From assembly GCF_000152865.1 (NCBI RefSeq), contig NZ_CH672390.1, positions 1,302,001 to 1,366,000 of the forward strand: DNA of 64,000 nucleotides, in the 5' to 3' direction. Origin of the DNA: Erythrobacter sp. NAP1. GTDB lineage: Bacteria > Pseudomonadota > Alphaproteobacteria > Sphingomonadales > Sphingomonadaceae. A program made the translations under genes and the position numbers. Below, one piece after another: positions 9,379 through 17,773 of the stretch. Position 1 is the stretch's first letter. The number at the start of each line of letters is the position of its first letter. Under the pieces are notes generated by a model. It saw nothing but the letters and a program-made list of their open reading frames with translations. It was not told the DNA's origin and searched no databases.

Positions 9379-9908
9379 TGGTCGGCTTGGTCCTTCGCCC
9401 GGTAGATGAAATCGAAGCTCGTTTGCCACGAAAGCCCATGGTCCGTCGAGGCCTCTCCGTGCTGGCGCACAGATCCGTCATCAAGTTTCGAGTAGGTCAT
9501 ACGCACCAAGGCGTCCTGCCCGGGCCCTGCGACATCATCCCAATAGCCGGTCAGGACCATTGCGCCATCCACGACACCGCCCTCGAAATCGACGCGTTTG
9601 CCATCAGCGCCGACCCAGGTCTGCTCCCAGCGGTCAGTCGTGTGGTTGAGCATCGACATGCTCTGCCCGCCGGAGCCGCGAAAGGGCATCCACGTTTCGC
9701 GGATCGAGCACCCGCCTGAAAGCCTTTCGATCCGGCTGTTTGCGACTTGAGTGTCGCTGCCGTTGGGGAACACGTCCCACTCGCCAACCCATAAATCGAA
9801 GCCGCCATGCGCCTCGCTTGCGCAGGCGGGCGGCGGAGGTGCTGGCGGCGTTGGTGGTGCGTCTGCTGTCGCCTGAAGCAGCGCGAGCGGAAGAACGAGT
9901 GCGATCAT
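9375..9908 (-). CDS. Exported DUF1579-like protein of unknown function
   Basis: 177 residues starting with a short signal peptide (MIALVLPLALLQATADA), a proline-rich spacer, and a single beta-rich domain (FDLWVGEWDVFPNGS, GGCSIRETW, WVGADGKRVDFEGG, SFDFIYR). The pattern W-x-G-x-W-D at the start of a lipocalin-like barrel is seen in DUF1579-type proteins; no catalytic residues are recognisable. The start ATG follows GGAGGG at good spacing. The gene overlaps the glutathione peroxidase gene by four bases and precedes it, so they form a two-gene operon, which hints at a role in oxidative or lipid stress (inference only). Confidence 0.75.
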   Translation of the reverse strand: MIALVLPLALLQATADAPPTPPAPPPPACASEAHGGFDLWVGEWDVFPNGSDTQVANSRIERLSGGCSIRETWMPFRGSGGQSMSMLNHTTDRWEQTWVGADGKRVDFEGGVVDGAMVLTGYWDDVAGPGQDALVRMTYSKLDDGSVRQHGEASTDHGLSWQTSFDFIYRAKDQADQ

Positions 9909-9972
9909 GTGGTACCCTCCCTGTTGGCGCGAGGGTGACCGCGGGCCGGCGAAAGCGCCAGCCCTGATCTGC

Positions 9973-10011
9973 AAAAAGCCCACACGCGCGGATAGCTGCG
10001 TGCGGGCTTTT
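9973..10011 (-). terminator. Intrinsic terminator for the small acidic protein gene
   Basis: Read on the minus strand: AAAGCCC pairs with GGGCTTT, one mismatch, then a further 5-bp stem around a 10-base loop, ending in a T-run. It lies a few bases after the stop of the 92-residue gene. The plus-strand reading also has a short T tail, so it may work in both directions. Confidence 0.82.
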
Positions 10012-10016
10012 GATGA

Positions 10017-10295
10017 TTATGACTTGGGAAAGTCTTCGCGGGAGGCGAGCGCTATCGCTTCCTCGGCAGAGTATTCGCGGTCGCCCTTTTTCTCGATCAC
10101 GTAGTCACCGCGCTCATCCTCAGGCAGCATGGCGATGTGACGGATCATCTCGGCAAAGGTGCCACGGCGAAGGGCGTTGCCGCCTGAAATGACACCGTCG
10201 CTGCTCGCCTTGTTGTGCAGAGCCGCGCGGTCTTCCCACGCGTCTTCATCGGTATCGAGCGGGGTGCCTTCGAATGTACTGGGATGGTCTGCCAT
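10017..10295 (-). CDS. Small acidic conserved-type protein, function unknown
   Basis: 92 residues, soluble, strongly acidic (DTDEDAWEDRAALHNK, LPEDERGDYVIEKKGDREYS). The start MADHPSTFEGTPLD is preceded by AGGAG at ideal spacing, and the gene has its own terminator, so it is very likely expressed. I do not recognise a domain. The composition suits a small regulatory or protein-binding protein but nothing more can be said. It stands alone between the glutathione peroxidase operon and the Lol exporter, all on the same strand. Confidence 0.75.
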   Translation of the reverse strand: MADHPSTFEGTPLDTDEDAWEDRAALHNKASSDGVISGGNALRRGTFAEMIRHIAMLPEDERGDYVIEKKGDREYSAEEAIALASREDFPKS

Positions 10296-10367
10296 GAAAA
10301 TTCTCCTTTGACTGAATAACCAGCCAAAGGCGCAATGGTTCACGGGTTTTTGACGCGCTCTGGCGAG

Positions 10368-11042
10368 CTACCCCAGCACACCGTCATGCAAGCGGACGAC
10401 GCGGTCCATGCGCGCTGCAAGGCGTTCGTTATGTGTCGCAACCAATGCCGCGCTGCCCTCGCCTCGTACCAGATCGAGGAACTGGCCGAGCACCACGTCC
10501 GAAGTCGCCTCGTCAAGATTGCCGGTTGGCTCATCCGCGAGCACCAAGGTCGGTTGATTAGCCAGCGCGCGCGCCACTGCAACGCGCTGCTGCTCACCGC
10601 CCGAAAGCTGGCTGGGCCGGTGCGTTAGGCGGTGGCCGAGGCCGAGGCTGGACAATAGGCTTTCAGCGCGTGTCGTTGCGGTCGCCTTGTCAGTGCCAGC
10701 CACCATCTGCGGCATCACCACGTTCTCTGTCGCGTTGAAATCGGGCAGCAAGTGGTGGAACTGATAAACAAACCCAAGATGCTCGCGCCGAACGCGAGTG
10801 CGCTGATCCGAGGCGAGCTTTTCTGCGCGCTCACCGGCAATCGTGATCGAACCTTCAAAACCGCCTTCGAGCAGTCCGACAGCCTGAAGCATAGTCGATT
10901 TGCCCGAACCAGACGGTCCAAGAAGCGCCACAATCTCGCCCGGCATGATGTCGAGATTTACCCCGCGCAGGACGTCAATGCGCTGGCCACCTTGTTCGAA
11001 GCTGCGCTTCACGTCGCGCAAAGAGACAATCGGATCACTCAT
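10368..11042 (-). CDS. lolD: Lipoprotein-releasing ABC transporter, ATPase LolD
   Basis: 224 residues. Walker [11 protein letters not shown]-loop [18 protein letters not shown], signature LSGGEQQR, Walker [15 protein letters not shown] and the H-loop VATHN are all intact. The FHHLLPDF segment and the position directly after a LolC/E-type permease (8-base overlap) identify it as LolD rather than a macrolide exporter ATPase. With the permease it would detach mature lipoproteins from the inner membrane and hand them to LolA. Confidence 0.93.
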   Translation of the reverse strand: MSDPIVSLRDVKRSFEQGGQRIDVLRGVNLDIMPGEIVALLGPSGSGKSTMLQAVGLLEGGFEGSITIAGERAEKLASDQRTRVRREHLGFVYQFHHLLPDFNATENVVMPQMVAGTDKATATTRAESLLSSLGLGHRLTHRPSQLSGGEQQRVAVARALANQPTLVLADEPTGNLDEATSDVVLGQFLDLVRGEGSAALVATHNERLAARMDRVVRLHDGVLG

Positions 11043-12273
11043 AACGCAGCACCTGAACCGGATCGGTGTTCGAAGCCTTGAGCGCAGGATATAGCGTTGC
11101 GAGGAAACTGAGCCCGATGGCCAGGGCGACCACGCCGATCACTTCCCATGCATCGATGCGGACAGGCAGGCTGGTGAGGAAACGGACTTCCGGATCCCAG
11201 ATCTGTGCTCCAGTGACATAGGCGATGCCATCGACGATCTCGTTGCGGAACAGGAGCAGCACGAAGCCCAGCACGAGACCGGCAATCGTACCGATCGCTC
11301 CAATCGTGGTGCCGGTCGTGACGAAAATCTTGAGCAGCGAGCGCCGCGTTGCACCCATCGTTCGCATGATCGCGATGTCGCGCGTTTTCGCACGAACCAG
11401 CATCACGAGGCTCGACAGGATGTTGAAGCTGGCGACCAGAACCATGAAGCTCAGCACGAAAGCCATCGCAACGCGTTCGATCTCGAGTGCTTCGAACAAG
11501 GTTGAATTGATCTGCTTCCAGTCGGCGATCTGAGCGCGGCCGGTAAGATCCTGCTCCACCGCGCCAAGAATACCGCTCACATTGTCAGGGTCGGTCACGT
11601 TCACGCGAATAAGGCCGATCGTGTCGCCCATCAGGAGGAGCGTCTGCGCATCGCTCATCGGCATAACCACGAACTTTTCGTCAAAGTCGTAAAGCCCGAA
11701 CTCGACAATTGCGCCGACCTCGTAAGGAACCTGGCGGAAGGTGGTGCCAAATGGCGTCGTGCGGCCTGATGGATTGATCAGTGTGACCGTATCGCCAACG
11801 CGGGCCCCCATATTGGCAGCCAAGCGTGAGCCTATCGCAACCCGCCCTGCATCGGGCTGAAGCGAAGAGATATCACCGAACAGGACCTTGTCGCTGATCA
11901 GCGCGAGATCTTCGGGCGTGTTTCCGCGAACGAACACCGGGTTCAGCCGCCCGTTGACGCTTGCGACCAGCGGCTGTTCAATCAGCGGAGATGCATCGGT
12001 GACGCCCTCGGTGGCGCGCACTTCTTCAACAACACGCTCCCACCCATCAAGCTCGCCGCCATAGGCCTGGATGATCGCGTGACCGTTCAGCCCTGAGAAC
12101 TTCTCGAGCATTTCGGTGCGAAAGCCGCCCATTACGCTCATCACGAGAACGAGCATTGCTACCGACAGCATCACGACGCCGACCGAAATCCCGGCGACGA
12201 GCGCGATAAAGCCCTCGCCCTTGCCCGGCCACAGGTAGCGCTTGGCGATCATTCTTTCGAAGGGAGTGAGCAT
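11035..12273 (-). CDS. Lipoprotein-releasing ABC transporter permease (LolC/LolE family)
   Basis: 412 residues with the four-helix FtsX/MacB topology: one N-terminal transmembrane helix ([20 protein letters not shown]), a periplasmic domain of about 220 residues, then three C-terminal helices ([55 protein letters not shown]). The opening [11 protein letters not shown] is typical of LolC/LolE. Only one permease is present; alphaproteobacteria commonly use a single LolC/E-like subunit. The 3' end overlaps lolD by 8 bases. purF is divergent, with about 210 bases between the two starts. Confidence 0.93.
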   Translation of the reverse strand: MLTPFERMIAKRYLWPGKGEGFIALVAGISVGVVMLSVAMLVLVMSVMGGFRTEMLEKFSGLNGHAIIQAYGGELDGWERVVEEVRATEGVTDASPLIEQPLVASVNGRLNPVFVRGNTPEDLALISDKVLFGDISSLQPDAGRVAIGSRLAANMGARVGDTVTLINPSGRTTPFGTTFRQVPYEVGAIVEFGLYDFDEKFVVMPMSDAQTLLLMGDTIGLIRVNVTDPDNVSGILGAVEQDLTGRAQIADWKQINSTLFEALEIERVAMAFVLSFMVLVASFNILSSLVMLVRAKTRDIAIMRTMGATRRSLLKIFVTTGTTIGAIGTIAGLVLGFVLLLFRNEIVDGIAYVTGAQIWDPEVRFLTSLPVRIDAWEVIGVVALAIGLSFLATLYPALKASNTDPVQVLRYE

Positions 12274-12483
12274 TCAGGTCCGGTGAAGTGGAGCAGTTGA
12301 GATGAACGCTGCCTTTAAGACGCGATCGGTGTGCGCACAAGCAGACCTCATGCGAAAACCGGTACGCTTCAGCCACGTAGCAAAAAAGACCGGTGACGGT
12401 CCGTGATCCGACCTTGTAATTGATCGGTAACATCGCCATTGAGCGCACAACATTCGGGGGCAGCGCAGCGGACAGTACGAGCG

Positions 12484-13986
12484 ATGGCAAACACCGATAC
12501 TGAGGGCGTCGCAGGCAACCTCACTCATCCATTTCTGGACCCCGATGGCGACAAGCTTCGCGAAGAGTGCGGCGTGTTCGGCGCGATCAACGCGGAGAAA
12601 GCTGCTGCTGCGACCGCCTTGGGCCTGCACGCGCTCCAGCATCGCGGGCAGGAAGCGGTCGGCATAACCAGCTTCGATGGCAAGGATTTCATCTCTCGCC
12701 GCGCGCTTGGACATGTCGCGGACAGTTTCTCCTCACAAGAAGCAATCGACGAACTGCCCGGCTCGATGGCGGCAGGCCATGTGCGCTATTCGACGACCGG
12801 CGGCGCGGGCCTTCGCAATGTGCAGCCGCTCTATGCCGAGCTTGCAAGCGGCGGTTTTGCCATTGCCCATAATGGCAACATCTCGAACTCGCTTGCGCTG
12901 AGGAAAGACCTCGTTGGCAAAGGGTCGATCTTCCAGTCGACCTCCGACACCGAAGTTATCATCCACCTTGTCGCCACCTCGCGTTATCCAACGGTCGCCG
13001 ACCGGCTGATCGACGCGCTGCGCCTTGTCGAAGGGGCCTATGCGCTGATCGTGATGACGCCCGAAGGCATGATCGCCTGCCGCGACCCGCTGGGCATCCG
13101 TCCGCTGGTAATGGGCAAGCTTGGCGATTCGATCCTGTTCGCCAGCGAAAGCGTCGCCTTCGACGTGGTCGGTGCCGAATTCGTGCGCGAGGTCGAAGCT
13201 GGCGAGATGATTCAGGTCGGTTTCGACGGCGAGATCAAGAGTCTGCACCCCTTCGGCAACCAGAAGGCGCGGCCCTGCATCTTCGAACACGTCTATTTCA
13301 GCCGTCCAGACAGCTCCTTTGCCGGGCACAGTGTCTATGAGGCGCGCAAGGCGATCGGTCGCGAACTCGCTATCGAAGCGCCATGCGATGTCGATCTGGT
13401 CGTGCCCGTACCGGACAGCGGCGTGCCTGCAGCAATTGGATATGCTCAGGAATCGGGCGTGCCCTTCGAGCTTGGCATCATACGCTCGCACTATGTCGGG
13501 CGCACATTTATCCAGCCCTCGGACAGCGCGCGTCATTCAAGCGTTAAGCGCAAGCACAACGCCAATCGCGGCCTTGTCGCCGGAAAGCGGATCGTGCTCA
13601 TCGACGATTCGATCGTGCGCGGCACCACCAGCCTCAAGATCGTCGAGATGATGCGCGAGGCAGGTGCAAGCGAAGTGCACTTCCGCGTCGCCAGCCCGCC
13701 GACCGCGCATTCGTGCTTTTACGGCGTGGACACTCCCGAACGCTCGAAACTGCTCGCAGCGCGCATGGAAATCGAGCCAATGCGCGAATTCATCAAGGCC
13801 GACAGCCTCGCCTTCATCTCCATCGACGGCCTTTACCGCGCCGTCGGCTCGAAAAGTCGCGACAAGGCCTGCCCGCAATTCTGCGACGCCTGCTTCACCG
13901 GCGATTATCCCACCAGCCTGACCGACCTCGCGATGAGCGAAGAGGGGACAGGCGAACTCCCTTTTGTTGATCCCAAAGCGGCCTGA
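12484..13986 (+). CDS. purF: Amidophosphoribosyltransferase
   Basis: 500 residues, the first committed enzyme of purine synthesis, moving glutamine amide nitrogen onto PRPP. After a propeptide of about 25 residues the nucleophile Cys lies in REECGVFGA. The glutaminase motifs (LQHRGQEAVGI, ARHVRYSTTG-like GHVRYSTTGG) and the PRPP loop RIVLIDDSIVRGTTS are intact. Cysteines in RPCIFEHVYF, HSCFYGV and CPQFCDACF match the iron-sulfur ligands of the Bacillus-type enzyme, so this form probably carries a 4Fe-4S cluster. ATG 12484 is preferred to an upstream TTG. An SDR gene follows 6 bases later. Confidence 0.96.
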   Translation: MANTDTEGVAGNLTHPFLDPDGDKLREECGVFGAINAEKAAAATALGLHALQHRGQEAVGITSFDGKDFISRRALGHVADSFSSQEAIDELPGSMAAGHVRYSTTGGAGLRNVQPLYAELASGGFAIAHNGNISNSLALRKDLVGKGSIFQSTSDTEVIIHLVATSRYPTVADRLIDALRLVEGAYALIVMTPEGMIACRDPLGIRPLVMGKLGDSILFASESVAFDVVGAEFVREVEAGEMIQVGFDGEIKSLHPFGNQKARPCIFEHVYFSRPDSSFAGHSVYEARKAIGRELAIEAPCDVDLVVPVPDSGVPAAIGYAQESGVPFELGIIRSHYVGRTFIQPSDSARHSSVKRKHNANRGLVAGKRIVLIDDSIVRGTTSLKIVEMMREAGASEVHFRVASPPTAHSCFYGVDTPERSKLLAARMEIEPMREFIKADSLAFISIDGLYRAVGSKSRDKACPQFCDACFTGDYPTSLTDLAMSEEGTGELPFVDPKAA

Positions 13987-13992
13987 ACTTCC

Positions 13993-14706
13993 ATGACAGA
14001 TACAAAACCTCTCGCAGGGCGCACCGCCCTGGTTACTGGCGCGAGCAAGGGCATTGGCGCCGCGACTGCCATCGCGCTTGCCGAGGCGGGTGCGCATGTG
14101 ATCCTCACCGCACGCAAGGTGAAGGCACTCGAAGCCATCGAGGATCGGATCCACGATGCGGGCGGAACCTCGACCATCGCGCCGGTCGACCTGACCGAAC
14201 CCGATGCAATTTCGCGACTTGCCTCCGCGATTGCGGGACGCTGGGAAACGCTTGATGTTCTCGTGATTTCAGCGGCCTATTTGCCAGAGCTCACACCGCT
14301 TCCGCAGATTGATCCCAAGCAGTTCAACACAGCGATCATGACCAATGTGGTCGCGACACAGGCCTTGCTAGCCGCTTTCGACCCGCTGCTCCGCCGTGCA
14401 GAGGCTGGCCGCATCATCGGCCTCACCAGCAGCGTCGGTGCCAATCCGCGCTCTTTCTGGTCGGCCTACGGATCGACCAAGGCAGCCTTCGACAATCTGC
14501 TCGACAGCTATGCCGCAGAGGTTGAGAAGCTCAGTCCGCTCCGCGTTGCCATCGTCGATCCGGGCGCAACCCGCACCGATATGCGTGCCCGCGCCTATCC
14601 CGGAGAGAAGCCTGAAAGCGTCAAACCACCCGAAGTCGTGGCAAAGCGCATTATCGCCCTGCTTGCTGAGGACTTCACGACAGGTCATCGCGAGCGCGTA
14701 GATTAA
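13993..14706 (+). CDS. SDR family oxidoreductase downstream of purF
   Basis: 237 residues. A classical short-chain dehydrogenase with the NAD(P) motif TGASKGIGAATA at residues 14-25 and the catalytic set around SAYGSTKAAFDNL (Tyr and Lys). The region that normally reads NNAG is VISAAYLP here, which is divergent. The C-terminal part (VDPGATRTDMRARAYPGEKP) is typical of the family. It starts 6 bases after purF with no clear ribosome site, consistent with reinitiation. Substrate not deducible. Confidence 0.88.
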   Translation: MTDTKPLAGRTALVTGASKGIGAATAIALAEAGAHVILTARKVKALEAIEDRIHDAGGTSTIAPVDLTEPDAISRLASAIAGRWETLDVLVISAAYLPELTPLPQIDPKQFNTAIMTNVVATQALLAAFDPLLRRAEAGRIIGLTSSVGANPRSFWSAYGSTKAAFDNLLDSYAAEVEKLSPLRVAIVDPGATRTDMRARAYPGEKPESVKPPEVVAKRIIALLAEDFTTGHRERVD

Positions 14707-14842
14707 GAGGCCCTGCGAGTTCCTGCGGCGTAGCATCGTGACGTCATCGCATCGCTTCACCGCAAAATACGGGCATGACGGCACAGAAATCTGCCTCTTA
14801 CCAACCTGTTAACCTTCCTGTGCAACAGTCTGGCAAGCGTAA

Positions 14843-14874
14843 CCGGTGAATGAGGGTCGAACCCGTTCCACCGG
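14843..14874 (+). other. Nested hairpin in the leader of the PilZ gene
   Basis: CCGGTG pairs with CACCGG and encloses a second stem GGGT/ACCC around a CGA loop. It ends 40 bases before the PilZ start codon. No T-run follows, so it is more likely a leader structure than a terminator. Confidence 0.4.
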
Positions 14875-14914
14875 CACAGAGACCACCAAGCTGACTGGAG
14901 AAGGTAGCAGGCCC

Positions 14915-15259
14915 ATGCCTACCGACCAAAAACGATACGAAATGGCAGCACAGGAAGATCGCTGCTCACCGCGCACGCGCCTGACAATCCCGGCTACCCT
15001 TCGGGCGTCGGGTGGCCGCGCATTTCAGAGCGTGGTTCACGACCTTTCGATCTCGGGGTTCTCCGCTGCATCGATCAATCGCATGCACGAAGGCCAGATG
15101 TGCTGGCTTACCCTACCCGGCCTCGAATCGCTTCAGGCCGAGGTCGTGTGGTGGGACAACTGCATCGTCGGCTGCGCATTCACCGAGCTCTTGAGCCCGA
15201 TCGTGCACGACAACATCCTGCAGCGATACAGCAACACCGGCGTTTACCGCCCGATGTGA
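14915..15259 (+). CDS. Stand-alone PilZ domain protein
   Basis: 114 residues, essentially one PilZ domain. The c-di-GMP switch motif is recognisable as RCSPRTRLTIPA (Arg-x3-Arg style) and the second element as HDLSISGFSAAS (D/N-x-S-x-x-G). The barrel continues LTLPGLESLQAEVVWWDN and VGCAFTELL. Such proteins change partner binding when they bind c-di-GMP. ATG 14915 follows GGAGAAGG; an upstream in-frame ATG at 14846 lies inside the leader hairpin and is not favoured. The convergent serine-hydrolase gene ends 21 bases away. Confidence 0.85.
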   Translation: MPTDQKRYEMAAQEDRCSPRTRLTIPATLRASGGRAFQSVVHDLSISGFSAASINRMHEGQMCWLTLPGLESLQAEVVWWDNCIVGCAFTELLSPIVHDNILQRYSNTGVYRPM

Positions 15260-15274
15260 TGCCGCGTCGCGGCA
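15260..15274. terminator. Short GC hairpin between convergent genes
   Basis: TGCCGC-GTC-GCGGCA, a perfect 6-bp stem just after the PilZ stop codon and before the stop of the opposite gene. It lacks a T-run on both strands, so intrinsic termination is uncertain. Confidence 0.35.
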
Positions 15275-15280
15275 GTCCGA

Positions 15281-16471
15281 TTACTCGGCTGCCGCGATCT
15301 TTCCGACCATCTGGAACCACTTGCCCCGGTTCGCACCGGTGGCCGTGGGCCAATTGCTGACAAGCGAGACGACGAGATTGTCGCCGGGCACGATGGTGAT
15401 CGACTGACCGAATATGCCTTGCGCGCCATAGCTGCCGGGATAAGTCCACCACTGGTAGCCGTAGCCAAAGCCAGGGCGACTTTCGAAATCAACCAGCGAA
15501 TCGCCAGCTTCCGCAAACCAACCCTCGGGCACGGTGTCACCCCCGCCCTCAAGCGCGAAGACGCCCATGCGAGTGTAGTCCCCGAGCGTCAGTGAAAGGC
15601 AGCAGCCGCCGATATTGCCTCCGCGCGGATCAGTCATCCAGAACAGCCCGCCTTCGAAACCCGCTGGTTCGACGATCTTTTCCTGAGCATACTCAGCGAG
15701 CGACAATCCAACCGCGTTTTCGACCACCAGTCCGATAAGATTGGTCTCGCCGGTCTTGTAAACCCACTTCTCGCCCGGCTCGGCTTCGCGTTTGAGCCCT
15801 TTCAGCTGCTCGACGATGGCGTCAGGGCCATATTCGACCACGAAGCGATTCATGGCGGCCACGTCGCTGTTGGGATCGGTGTAATCCTCGTTCCAGGCGA
15901 CGCCGCTGGTCATCGTTGCAATCTGGCGCACGCTGACCCCGTCATAGGCAGAACCGGCAAGACCGGGGACATACAGGGTCACTGGGTCATCCAGGCTCCC
16001 AATAAAGCCATCCTTCACAGCGGCTCCGAGCAAGGTCGAAGTAAAGCTCTTGGCTACCGAAAAGCTGGTCCAGCGTTGATCGGGGCCAAAACCGAGCGCG
16101 TAGTCCTCGAAGCGCACGCCCCCATCTTCCCAAACCATCACGCCAGCAGCGCCTGTTTCGAGCATCAGGGAGCGGATTTCCTGTGCGAGCTCGGCCGGGA
16201 GCGGCGTTCCCTCTTCGAGCGCGCGCGGATTTGATGCGGCCGGGACTTCGTGGCCTGCGAACCAGCTTTCCATGTCTCGGAAACGGGCAGAGCGTTGCTC
16301 GTCGTTCCAGAACAGCACTTGAAGCTCGGATGGATCTCGCTCGGGCGGCATGACCATCTCCACCGAAGCCAGCGGCGCTGGCGCGGCCTCTACGCCTTCT
16401 GCGGCGCCAAAGCTGCATCCTGCCAGCGCGAGTGTGCTCACCGCGCCCATGATCCCCAATAGCTTCTTCAT
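15281..16471 (-). CDS. Lipoprotein serine hydrolase, beta-lactamase class C / esterase family
   Basis: 396 residues. A lipoprotein signal peptide with lipobox LALAGCS anchors it to a membrane. The serine-lysine dyad is in WTSFSVAKSFTSTLLG (S-x-x-K), and the domain continues with IATMTSGVAWNEDYTDP and KWVYKTGETNLIGLVV, which fit the Beta-lactamase (PF00144) fold shared by class C enzymes, carboxyesterases and D-aminopeptidases. No reason to assume true beta-lactamase activity. It is the last gene of a cluster with the cyclopropane synthase (22-base gap), photolyase and a membrane hydrolase. Confidence 0.87.
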   Translation of the reverse strand: MKKLLGIMGAVSTLALAGCSFGAAEGVEAAPAPLASVEMVMPPERDPSELQVLFWNDEQRSARFRDMESWFAGHEVPAASNPRALEEGTPLPAELAQEIRSLMLETGAAGVMVWEDGGVRFEDYALGFGPDQRWTSFSVAKSFTSTLLGAAVKDGFIGSLDDPVTLYVPGLAGSAYDGVSVRQIATMTSGVAWNEDYTDPNSDVAAMNRFVVEYGPDAIVEQLKGLKREAEPGEKWVYKTGETNLIGLVVENAVGLSLAEYAQEKIVEPAGFEGGLFWMTDPRGGNIGGCCLSLTLGDYTRMGVFALEGGGDTVPEGWFAEAGDSLVDFESRPGFGYGYQWWTYPGSYGAQGIFGQSITIVPGDNLVVSLVSNWPTATGANRGKWFQMVGKIAAAE

Positions 16472-16493
16472 CGAAGTCCCTCTCTCTCTTCTC

Positions 16494-17729
16494 TTATGTC
16501 TTGATCAGCGTGACCTGGTGAACGTCGATATTGCCCGAGCGGAACCCGCCTTCGCAATAGCTGAGGTAAAAGCGCCAGAGCCTCACGAAGCGATCATCGA
16601 AGCCCGCGGGCAGTCGGCCTTGCTCGAAAGCGGCATCAAAGCGTGCACGCCAGATTTTGAGCGTTTCAGCATAATCGAGCCCGAAATCGCTCTGATCGCG
16701 CCATTCGAGGCCCCTCTCTTCCGCCAGCGCACGAAATTCGCTCGACTTGATGAGTAATCCGCCGGGGAAGATGAATGCCTGGATAAAGTCGACCGTCCCT
16801 GCATAGGCCTCGAAAAGATCATCTGCCAACGAGATGTATTGGACACCGGCACGTCCTCCGGGAGCGAGACTGCGAGCAATGCAGTCCATGAATGTCGGCC
16901 AGTATTCGCGCCCCAGAGCCTCGACCATCTCGACGCTCGCAATCGCATCGAATGTCCCCCTGACATCGCGGTAATCCTGCTTGAGATAGCGGATGTCAGG
17001 AGATGTGTTTGCCCGCGCATAGGCGAGTTGCTCGTCGGAGAGGCTGATCGCCGTCACATCGGCGCCCCTGACTGCAAGATGCTGCGCCAGCGAACCCCAG
17101 CCGCATCCGATCTCAAGAACAGTCTTTGGATTGCCAAGTCGGGCCGACAAAGCCTCGTGCTTGCGTTTCTGCGCCGCCGTAAGGCCGTCTTCGCCATGGC
17201 CGAGCGCGCTCGAATACGTCATCGTCGGGTCGAGCCACTCACGGTAGAAATCGTTCCCTAAGTCGTAATGCGCAGCGATGTTTCGCTGCGAACCCGCGCG
17301 GTTGTTTCGATTGAGCCAGTGAGCCATGCGCCCCGCCCACTTGAACGGTCCTGAGCTGCGCGCCGTATCCCCCAACGTCCTCACATTGCCTGAGAACAAT
17401 GCGAACAGCATCGTGAGATCGGGCGTCTCCCACTCATCAGCCTCGTACGCCTGGTAGAAACCGATCACCCCACCTGTCGCAAGTCGCAACAGCGCTCGCC
17501 AGTCCTTGAGCGTGATCTGCGCATCGAAACCCGGTGCATGACCGCCAAGCACCCGGGTCGTTCCATCGGGGAGGTACGCAAGCAGCGACCCTTTCGCCAG
17601 CCCTGCATCAATCCGGTCGAGGATCTTGCCGAAGCCAGGAGCGATCAGGCGCGAAAACAGCCCCGGACGCGAGGCAAAACGCTCACCCGAACTGAGCAGT
17701 TGCTCTCCTCTGACCCCTTGCGCTGACAT
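16494..17729 (-). CDS. Cyclopropane-fatty-acyl-phospholipid synthase family methyltransferase
   Basis: 411 residues. The SAM-binding motif is VLEIGCGWGSLAQHLA, preceded by NIAAHYDLGNDFYREWLDPTM split across the family signature, and followed by YRDVRGTFDAIASVEMVEAL. These are the landmarks of enzymes that methylenate or methylate unsaturated acyl chains in membrane phospholipids. The gene lies 44 bases after the photolyase gene; photolyase-plus-cfa clusters are common in proteobacteria that respond to light or singlet oxygen. The start codon has only a weak AAGAAAG ribosome site. Confidence 0.92.
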   Translation of the reverse strand: MSAQGVRGEQLLSSGERFASRPGLFSRLIAPGFGKILDRIDAGLAKGSLLAYLPDGTTRVLGGHAPGFDAQITLKDWRALLRLATGGVIGFYQAYEADEWETPDLTMLFALFSGNVRTLGDTARSSGPFKWAGRMAHWLNRNNRAGSQRNIAAHYDLGNDFYREWLDPTMTYSSALGHGEDGLTAAQKRKHEALSARLGNPKTVLEIGCGWGSLAQHLAVRGADVTAISLSDEQLAYARANTSPDIRYLKQDYRDVRGTFDAIASVEMVEALGREYWPTFMDCIARSLAPGGRAGVQYISLADDLFEAYAGTVDFIQAFIFPGGLLIKSSEFRALAEERGLEWRDQSDFGLDYAETLKIWRARFDAAFEQGRLPAGFDDRFVRLWRFYLSYCEGGFRSGNIDVHQVTLIKT

Positions 17730-17773
17730 GACGCTTTCTTAAGCGCCAGCCATGTGGGGCCGCAAGAGCGCCC

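Noticed and set aside
12274..12714. 146-codon minus-strand frame over the start of purF
   Set aside because: It overlaps the conserved purF coding region in antisense, has no ribosome site and no recognisable domain; it is a shadow of purF.
14821..14880. tRNA-like GGGTCGAACCC sequence
   Set aside because: It resembles a T-loop, but no acceptor, D or anticodon stems can be built around it and there is no CCA end; it is part of the leader hairpin.
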